From assembly GCA_002309195.1 (NCBI GenBank), contig DBWY01000007.1, positions 93,875 to 157,874 of the forward strand: a stretch of DNA of 64,000 nt, given 5' to 3'. The translations under genes were made by a program, and so were the position numbers. This document shows positions 16,774 to 26,600 of the stretch, piece after piece. The DNA comes from Treponema sp. UBA1226. GTDB taxonomy: Bacteria > Spirochaetota > Spirochaetia > Treponematales > Treponemataceae. Under the pieces are notes generated by a model. The model ran no database searches, was not told where the DNA came from, and was given only the letters and a program-made list of their open reading frames with translations. How positions within the stretch are numbered: position 1 is the stretch's first letter; every line of letters starts with the position of its first letter.

Positions 16774-17577
16774 CTAATCCTTTGTATAATATTCAAAGGT
16801 TTGTTGGCCTTTGTAATTATCATCTTTAAACTCGCTTTTCCTGTATATATCTAATTTATCATACATTTCTTTTGTCCATCTCATCTCAAACTCAATTTCC
16901 TGAGTTTCTTCTATGTATCGCTTACGCTTAGGAAAGCTATAGTTGTGTATTGCTTTATTACGAGTTTTAACTGTATCTCCATAGTGTTCCCGTAAATTAT
17001 CTTCTATTTCTCTAGAATCAATATTTTCATCTTCAGAAGATGGAACATATATATAAAACGATCCCATTCTAAGGTCAAAATCCCCTTGTAGATCTATATA
17101 AAGTACATTGTCATCTGTCCTTAACCCTTCAATAAACTGCCTTCGCTCTAATGGATCTTCAATAGTCTCTGTGTGCTTTATACCCTTATGCATTTTTGAA
17201 ATAATTTTTTCTATATTCTTCTTTGAAAAATGATAATTCATAAAAGCATCCTTATATGTCCAGACATGACTATTTGTATTGATAAATATTTCTTTTTGAA
17301 TACTGGTACCTTTTTTTAAATACAAAAAATAGGAATAATGTGTACAACTGTTAAGTACAAAAAAAGTTTTGGCTAGGTAGCCTATACTTATAATTTTTGG
17401 AAATTTATGCAAAATATTTTTTATTTCTTTTTCATCTTCCAGATAATATACTTCTTTTGTTTCGGAACAATATATGGTAAGGACTAAATTATCCATAACA
17501 TTGATATCCCCTTTAGAGGCATAAGTGATTCCAGTAAAAATAAAAAGAATAAATAAAAAACTTATTTTTTTGATCAC
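16774..17577 (-). CDS. Exported protein next to the giant Rhs gene (candidate immunity)
   Basis: About 267 residues. The N-terminus VIKKISFLFILFIFTGITYA|SKG is a signal peptide, so the protein is exported; the rest is hydrophilic and Lys/Glu/Tyr-rich with no motif I recognise. I placed the start at the GTG (17577); a TTG at 17625 also opens the frame but lies inside a hairpin. It is the first gene downstream of the 3661-residue Rhs-like gene on the same strand, 85 bases away with a hairpin between. That is the usual place for an Rhs immunity gene. Export would suit protection against a lipase acting in the envelope. This role is inference from position only. Confidence 0.65.
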   Translation of the reverse strand: MIKKISFLFILFIFTGITYASKGDINVMDNLVLTIYCSETKEVYYLEDEKEIKNILHKFPKIISIGYLAKTFFVLNSCTHYSYFLYLKKGTSIQKEIFINTNSHVWTYKDAFMNYHFSKKNIEKIISKMHKGIKHTETIEDPLERRQFIEGLRTDDNVLYIDLQGDFDLRMGSFYIYVPSSEDENIDSREIEDNLREHYGDTVKTRNKAIHNYSFPKRKRYIEETQEIEFEMRWTKEMYDKLDIYRKSEFKDDNYKGQQTFEYYTKD

Positions 17578-17601
17578 TCTTATTATATTTCCCAATAAAA
17601 C

Positions 17602-17640
17602 ACAAACAACCCAGGAAGCAAACAAACAGTATGCTTCCTG
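17602..17640 (-). terminator. Hairpin after the Rhs-like gene
   Basis: On the minus strand CAGGAAGCA and TGCTTCCTG form a perfect 9-bp stem with an 11-base loop. A T/G-rich stretch (GGTTGTTTGTG then TTTT) follows. It fits a partial terminator that would end the 23-kb operon or reduce expression of the next gene. Confidence 0.55.
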
Positions 17641-17662
17641 AATCTTATTGTTATATTTTTAA

Positions 17663-20600
17663 TTAATGGAAATGTCTAATTCCATGTGCCCAAATACCAC
17701 CACCAATAAGACCTGCACCAATACCTATTCCAGTACCTATTGCTCCACCCTTAGAAGATTTTCCCCAGATTGCTCCAATCATACCACCAGTAACTCTTCC
17801 AAATACTCCACCTGCAATCGTTAGACTGGCAAAAGCAGCAAAAGTATTTTTTGGTGTAATCTGTTCTTCCTTTATATAGCCAGGGAAAGTTTTATCATTC
17901 ATATCCGAAAATAATCTAGTTAACCCAACAATATCACCAGTAGATGTATAGGAATGGATTTTACGATCATAACCAGTAGCATACTTATCTCTGTTTTTTT
18001 TATTTAAGCCTGCAGAATTAAAAATATAAGCATTTTTTCCTGTTGCATAGGCATTTGCCATAGCTTCTGCACCACCTTTAGAGTGTCCAACCATTGTAAC
18101 CTCTTCTGATTCGTGTTCTTGGCAAAACTCCCTGGCTCGTTTAACAGAATTCTCCATATCTTTTGAATTTCCCGTGAAGAACTGACTAAAATTTTCTCCC
18201 CAATCTTTCCCGGAAACAGTTCCTTTGTTTACAAAGGCATATTCTGTTTTACCATCTTTATTTGTCCTTTGATAAACTGCAGTTCCACCACTTCCCTCTT
18301 GTAACTCTTGATAACTTCCTTCAACTCTTTTCCATCCACCTAGTAGTTTTACTTCTCCCCTGTTAGGGTCGGCCCACGAATATATATCATCTGCCATAGC
18401 AGCGGCTTCTTCTTTCGTTGGCTCGCAACCATCAGGATCAATATATTTTAATGGATTATTGCTAGCATAATGGTAAACATTAAAGTTAATTGAATTATAA
18501 ATACCACCAAGGCCAGACTTTGAACCAGACATAAAATCACTGATTGCAGGGTCTGTGCTGATCCACATACTGTACTTTGAATCATAATAACGTGCTCCAA
18601 AATAATAAAGTCCAGTCTCTTTATCCTTTTCTTTACCGGTAAACTTATATGGAACATATTCCTCACTTGTTGTGCCCTGGATAGTTACATCAATCCATGT
18701 TTCACCGTAAGGAGTATTTTCGAACCTTTCGTATTCATTACCATCATGATCCGTAATTAACTGAGCCGTTCCGATATGATCACTGTGGTAATAATACTGA
18801 TGCTCATTTTCATAATCATAACTTGCCGTCGAAGCATTATCATGATTAATCTTTGTAACCAGTCTTGAGCTTCCAAGGAAGATATGCTTACTTGCCATTC
18901 CTCCATGACTTGAGCTGTTTTCGTCTATATGCCATGTCCAGTAATCATTAAAATACATATATTCAGATGTATTTGTATACTTACATGCACGTTTACCGTC
19001 TGCGCCATAGACAAAATTTACAGTACAGCTTTCATCAGAACTCTTTATAAGCTGGTTTCTTTCATTCCACTTATATTCTCTTTTGTGATCATTTTTCTTT
19101 GTACCTGAAGAATTCTGATCATCATCATAATAACCCCAGGCTTCATCAACACCGTAAACATCTTCATCATATTGTTCTATAGGAACATATTCTGCAGTTT
19201 CTTCATCAAGCCCACCATCCTGCTCAAGAATGATGTTTCCAACTTCGTCATACTTATAATAACGTTTACCTATTCTTTCAAATCTGTGGGCAAAGCCTTC
19301 CATAAGTACATAGTCAAGTTCGTAATCAAGGTCATCTCCCTTTCGCACGTTATACTGCTGAACTTCAGAAGAAACTTTACCCGTCATGTTACCGACTTCG
19401 TCATACTCATATACCTGCTCATAGCGGCTTAAAAGATTAGGTACTTCTGTTCCGTATCTGTTAAATACAGTTTCTCCATTTACTTTAATAAGCTGGTTAA
19501 GAGCATCATAAGCATAACTTTGTTTTGTATAATAATTGTTTGTTTCTTTAAATACATTATTGTCACGGCAGTCATTTACATATCCTGTAATGTTACCGAC
19601 AGAATCAAAATAGTAATTAATATTCTGATAAGTCTTTGACTCTTTATCCTTTACAGTCTTTATATTATCAAGAAGCTTATTGTATCTGTCATATGTATAT
19701 TCTGTAGAAACCCCGTTACCGTATTCGATATATGCCCTCTGGCCATCTTCGTTATATGCTATCTTGTTAACATAAGTAAACTTCTGCCCAAAATGGATGC
19801 CCTCGATTTTTACTACTTTACCATAATCGTTATAAGTATAAGAAACAGTTTCTCCATCAGGGTATGTAATTTCTTCCATCTGACCAAGATAGTTTGGCTC
19901 ATACTTCATCGAATAAGTCTTTTCTTCGGTACCGATAAGAATATTATCCTTTATGGTCCTTGTAGATTTAACAACTTCTCCAAGTTTGCCATATACATTT
20001 GTTGTCGTTCCGCTGTTATCAGTAACTTTTACAACTCTACCTTTAGAATATGTACTATCAACTTTTTCTCCATATTCATAGCTTACACTGCTTTCATCCG
20101 AATAAATAATTTTAGAAAGACGGTCAAATCCATCATACTGATAGTTTATTGACTTTCCCTCTTTTAAAAGTTTGGAGTTAGTTTCCTGAACAACATTACC
20201 TGCAGCATCATAAGTATAATAATATGATCCTCCATCTACACTTGAAAGCTCTGTTCTTCTTCCAAGCATATCATATTTAACTTCTATAATATTTGCAGTC
20301 TTGTCCTGCTTATTTTCATTAAAGTCATATGCCCTAAGCATCTGGCCCATTGCATCATATTCATATCTTGTAGAAGTTAAAAGTTTTCCGTTTGAATCAT
20401 ATTTATTTATCTTTTTAATTTCTGCTTTAACATCGTGAATTGTTTCTACAAGGTTATTTCTAGGATCAACACTTACAACATACAGTTCTTTATTTTTTAA
20501 GCTGTATGATGTTTTTGTAGATATCCACTTTAAGCTAGAAGCATCTGAGTCTGGATCTTTTTCTTCAAAAAGGCATTTTGTTAAAACAGTTCTTCCCTTC

Positions 20601-23600
20601 TCATCATATTTATTGATGGTAGGATTTTTAACAATCAGATTTAAATCTTCTATACTTTCAAGTGATACTTCATCTTCATTTACAAAGTACGGCTGACCTG
20701 CATTAACAGTTCTTCCCATATTATCAACAATTGAAGAACCAGATACCACATAACCGACTTTATCTTCTGCATCCTTACCCTGATATACAGATGATTTACA
20801 TAAAGTTCTTATTAACTGACCAAATCCGCCTGTCTGTACAATTGTAGAAATATATTTGTTGTCAGATGAATCAAAACTTACCTTGTTGTTGGTTTTTGTA
20901 TACCAGAAATAATGCTTATCTAATGTATTAACACCATCTTTATATACGGCAACTGACAGTGGTGTAAAATATTCATATGAAACGGCAGGATTAGATGAAT
21001 CATAAGGAGAATAAACCTTACTTAATCTCTGCCAGTCATCATATTCATATCTCATTACAAGCTTATTTAAATCCGTACATGATTTTATAAGCTGTGTAGC
21101 ATAATCTGTCTCATAATAAGTATCATAGTTAACATTGTCACGAGATATATCTACCACTTTTGCCGCAAATTGATTATTACTACCATCATAATCAATTGTT
21201 TTCTGCACTCCAGACGGTGATTTTATAAGTGAAATATTTCCGTAACCATCATATCCAAACTCTGTTACATATTGTTTCCTGCTACCATAACCATCCTTAT
21301 AGTAAGATATAAATTTATCCATCTGGCCATTTACGTATTCTGCAGATCTTTCGCGAATAGGTTCAAAAATATTATTTAAGTCATAAACCGCAATTGATTT
21401 TGGCTTAGAGTAAATACCTAAGGAAACATCTTTAAGATAAGTAATATCTGCTGTAATATCAGGGATAGATGCATCATTATACTCTTGTGTAATCTTTGTA
21501 ACATTGTTATATGAGTCATATTCATATGAAACTTTTGTTTCAAAGCAGTCTGTTGTTGATTCTTTATTTGAATCATAATCATATTCATAAGTAACAGAAT
21601 TTGCTAGCAACAAAGATGGTTCGCTATCTAAATAGGTATTTTCTGTTTTTTCCATCAGATAGCTGTGTTCATAATCACTTCCAGAACAAACTTCTTTTGT
21701 TAAAACAGCACCTTTCTTGTAATACTTATTAATATCATTGCAGTATGTTGTCACAACATAAGTATTATCAGGATTTACAGTTTTTACAGTTTCATAACCA
21801 TAGAACTCTTTTTCTTCACGGTTATATTTTGCATTATGATATTCAAATCTTGTTGTTATTTCGTGAACATACTCTGCCTTATCTTCCTCATCAAGACTTA
21901 TTCCGGCATCATATGTATAATTTACTTCTGGAACCGTAACTCCATTACCGTCATTAGAAGTAACAGATGACATTACATACCTGTAAGAAGGCATATCTGC
22001 AGTTCCATGTTTTCCTTCATAACCGATTTCTAGGCTTGAACCGTTAGGCATATGAACTTTTGTCAAAAGACCAGACTTACCTGTCATATTCTCTTTATAA
22101 AGGACATAGCCATCATCTTTAAATAAACTTACATCATTAAAATTAACTGAAACTTTCGTTCCTGGAATACGCATTACATGATCAGGAAGTCCGTCTCCCG
22201 TAATATCCTGCATTGTAACAGAAATACTGTTCATTGAAGTATTTGCATTAACTCCGGCATTTCCTTCACCTGTAATATTTATACTGCATGTTGTAAATGG
22301 AATAGGAATTGAACCTGTTCCTGTTCCTCCGACAGAGGCTGCAATTCCTACACTTGCTGTAGAAGAAAAATCAAGAGAGTCACAATATGTAGCAAAGTCA
22401 TCTGCATAAGGATTATTAAATTTCACTACATTTTTAGTAAGAATAGCAGCAATATCTTCTCCAACATATGGGATTGAATTTACAAATCCAAAAAGGAGCT
22501 CATTATCGTGCTCTGTTCTAAATTTATCTTTATCATCATCAGAGACATTCCATGACGGCATAGAAAATTTAACCGGACCTGTAAAGCCGTTCCCTGTATT
22601 AAATCGTACATACCAGTCCTTGTTAGGAATAAGTTTTTCAGTTTTATCCCAGAAATGCTCTGTTTTTCTCTCTCCTATCTCTTTTGTTAATATATCAGGT
22701 AAGCCGTCTCCGTTAACATCAAGGTACATAGCCTTGACATTGTTTCTGGAATAGTTAAATACAACACATGCACCTAATACAACACCATTAGAAAGAGACT
22801 CTCCCTGTCCAGGACCTCTTTTAATAGGCTTTGTTATAGACATTGACTCATTTTCTGATTTTGAAATATCCGAATAAAGATTTGCAAAATCAGAATATTT
22901 TTTAAAGTTATCACCCTGGTTAATGGAAACATTTGAGCCATTAACATAGTCTGGTAAGCCGTCTCCATTTATATCCATCAAACCTGCTGTCTGTTCACTT
23001 GAACCAGAAGAAATCGACTTGTTTCCAGAACCATCAGAAGCTGCGTTTGTAACAGCCGTTTTAAATTCACCTGTGGAAGTATATTCTGGAGTTACAGTAC
23101 CCTTTTCTGTAACGTTTCCACCTTTTGTCTTTGTAGTATTTGTAGTATGAGATATTTTATCTATACCAGAAAGATAATATTTTTCTCCATAAATGATTTC
23201 ATATTTTTCTTCGTTGTCAGAATTTTCATCAAAAACCTTAAATCCCGGAGTTACAGAAATTTGATTCTTTCCTTCATACTGAATAAAGTCAGGTATCCTG
23301 TCACCGTTTATATCCTGGTAATACTGCAAAATCTGGTTATGACTCTCATTTTCTGCGTCATTACCTTTCTTCATATTGTTAAAATCAAATCCATTAGCAG
23401 TATCAAAACTAAGATCTACACTAATGCCTGCTAAATTTACTTTTGCATTAACACCCCATACAAAGTCTTCTGCTGTTGTCTCTGTTTTTCTTATTGTAGG
23501 AATAGTAAGTGGTCTTTTGTCTGTATTATGCACCTGATTTGGATCAGTAGTGTTAGAATTTCCTGCTCCACCACTGACACCGCTAAAATTCTGTGCTACC

Positions 23601-26600
23601 TCAATTCCTTCGATGTCATAATAAGAAGAACCTCCCAATCTGTTTGCATGGATATAGTCCTTGTAGATATATGGAACATAGTAGTAAGTCGTAAGGTTTT
23701 CTGGGCTTACAAGTTTTGAAACAGTAGATACAGTACCCATGATTATATCTTTTATGTTCGAATCCAGATTTTTTCCTGTATCAGCTTCTTCGTTAATAGC
23801 AGTAATAGAAGTTTCTTCATTAGAATCATTTAGAACAATTCTTTCATTTTTTGTCGGATTATAGAAACTGTCTACATCCGGATTTCCCAATTTATTTTTT
23901 GCACTCGCCCTGCTATCTACACCATCTAACGAACTGTTATTTTCTTTTTGTTTGCTAAGTACATCATCTTCTGTCATAGTCGAATAATCAGCACTAGCAT
24001 ACTCAGATGTGTATATATTTTCAGGATTAAACTTTTTATTACCCTGCCAGATTCCATAATACCAGTCGTTATTTCCGCCAAATAGCTTTTCATCTCTGTA
24101 TACTTCATATGAAGCCTTGACTTCAACAGATACACCATCATCTTCTTCATATGACGCATCATATACTTCTTTGAACAAAGATTTTGAAGGATTTTTATTT
24201 TCTGGCTTAAAATCAATTTCAGAATCCCAGATGTTTTTTCTAAAACTATTTTCCTGATATTCAAAATCATTCTGTTCATTTAATACAAGGAGATTATAAT
24301 ATGTATTTTCTCCTTTTTTGTTAAGGGTATATTCTTCATCTCTAAAATACTCTATACTTACATTGATTTTCTCTGCATTATATAAACAAAACTCATCTGC
24401 AAGTTTTTCAAGCATTCCCTTATTAAAACAATATAAATTATACGCATCCTCATCATAGAGGTCAGTACCCTCTATGATAAAATCAGTTAAATTTTTTTCT
24501 ACTTTCCAGTTTCCGGTAATATAATAATTACCATCATCTCTTTTTTTGTAGATACCATTAAGTGATTTAAGATTACTGAGGTCAAAACTGGAATTAAACT
24601 GCGAAACTTTAGAATCATAACTAGATTTAGTGTTATATAATTCTAAATTCAGTTTATCAATCAATTCCTGATCTTTTTCTCCATCTTCTTTTATAACTTC
24701 TTCACCCAGTTGCTTTTCCAATAATTTAACTTTAGCGTCTAATTCATCTATCTCATTTGCCAAAGTAACAAATGTAGTATCTATCGGAATAAGCTTTCCA
24801 TTTAAAATCCACTCTTTTACTTTTGAAACACAATTGCTATACAGTTCTTCACTTATCAAGGCAGGTTCATTATTTAATCCTCGAACAGCATAACTTAATT
24901 TCTGTCTGTTATCGTATGTAAAGGAAATATCTATATCTTCATCTTTAAAGCTTTTTGTAAAACCGGTTATCTTTTCTGACTCTTTACCATCAAAAAGCAA
25001 TTTCACATCAGTAATACCTTTACCCGGTAATTTATCTGAAAGTAAAATCAAACTCTTTCCATCGATATTTCCAAGATATATATCGTAATTATATATACCA
25101 GCAGAATCATTTTCCAGCTGTTCATAGTTTCCAACATCATGAATAGCCCTGTTTCCACTCATCTGCTCCTGCGAATCAGATATCCCAAAAACAAGTGCAT
25201 CTTTATCAAACTGTTTAAAGTAATCTTCCGTATTAAAAACGGTATTTTTCTTATATTTAGTAAGATAATCAGCCTTTAATTTAGCCTTTGTATCAGAAGT
25301 CAGCTTACTAAATATTTTAGACCATGCCATTTCCTGCTGGTTCTGTATTAAATCACACAATTCATAAACATTTTTATCTGTATTGTATCTAAATATAGAA
25401 GCAAATGTTTTATAAAGCGTTTCATGATTTAAAGCGCTGTTTTTCACATAATTATCTTCATAATCTTCCCAAAGCTGCGTAAACTCATCTTCATAATAGC
25501 ATCCAGGTATTACTTTACCAAAATCATATTCTATGAGAGCATTATAGATATTCTTTTTCTGATCTAAATCAAGAACATCCTGCCAGTTATTCTTAAGTGT
25601 AAACGTAATAGTATACTCATATATTGTTGTTCCCGAACTACTACTGTTAGCTTGTGGTGTAGCTGCAAAACTGAAAACATTATATGCATCCAAAATTATA
25701 CTGTCATATTCTGATCTATTTTTTATAGATTTTATTACATCACTTTGTGAAGGACTAGAAAAAGTTGTAATTGTTCCTGTACGGGTAAAAGCACTGTCTA
25801 AGACAAAATAAGGCAGTTTATATACAGTCTGTAACGGTTCAACAGATTTATAATTTATCTGAATATTCCATGTTATATCTGTGTCTTTAGGCTCAAAACC
25901 ACTGTTTACATAGAAATAAACATTCTGATCTTTTAAGACTTTAACAGAAGCAGATGAAACTTTTGGTGTATTAGAATCTCCCTGCTGTAATTCGATACAA
26001 AGGTTATTCTGGATTTCATTTCCTATATAAGTTTCTGCAATTATTTTTGAATCAAAATTTTCTGTTTTAGAAACAGTGTTTGTAATTTCTACAATACCAG
26101 TAAACGGTGCTTTCCATACCCTGAACGGTGTCTGTGGTATATATGTACTTCTATATTTTTTCTGTTCATCCGTACTTAATTTTTTATCAAGATCTTTAAT
26201 CGGGTTTGAAGATTGTGTATAAATTTTTCTCTTAACAAAATTTCCGTTTCCTTTGTTTTTAAGGTAAGTATTTTTCCCAGTTTCAATAATATCTACAAGA
26301 CCGTCTCCGTCTACGTCCATAAGAGACCTAGAAACCCTCGTAGTACTATTCTGTGTTACTCCATTAATACTGCCCCCCAAACCGGTAACAAACTTAGTTT
26401 TAAGACCAGCACCTGCATAAAGATCCCCACCAAAATTTGTAGATACAGAATCTTCTCTATCCAATTCCTGTATATTAATTTCTGACTGGCCCGGTGTTTT
26501 ATAATCAGGTGATGGATTTTGTCCATATTTTACCGAATAGTTATTCTTATCATATTCACGGCGGAAGTCTAAACCATCCGGGATACCATCACCGTTTATA

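Noticed and set aside
17577..17625. N-terminal extension of the candidate immunity protein to a TTG at 17625
   Set aside because: The TTG lies in the arm of a perfect 9-bp hairpin and adds residues before a clean signal peptide.
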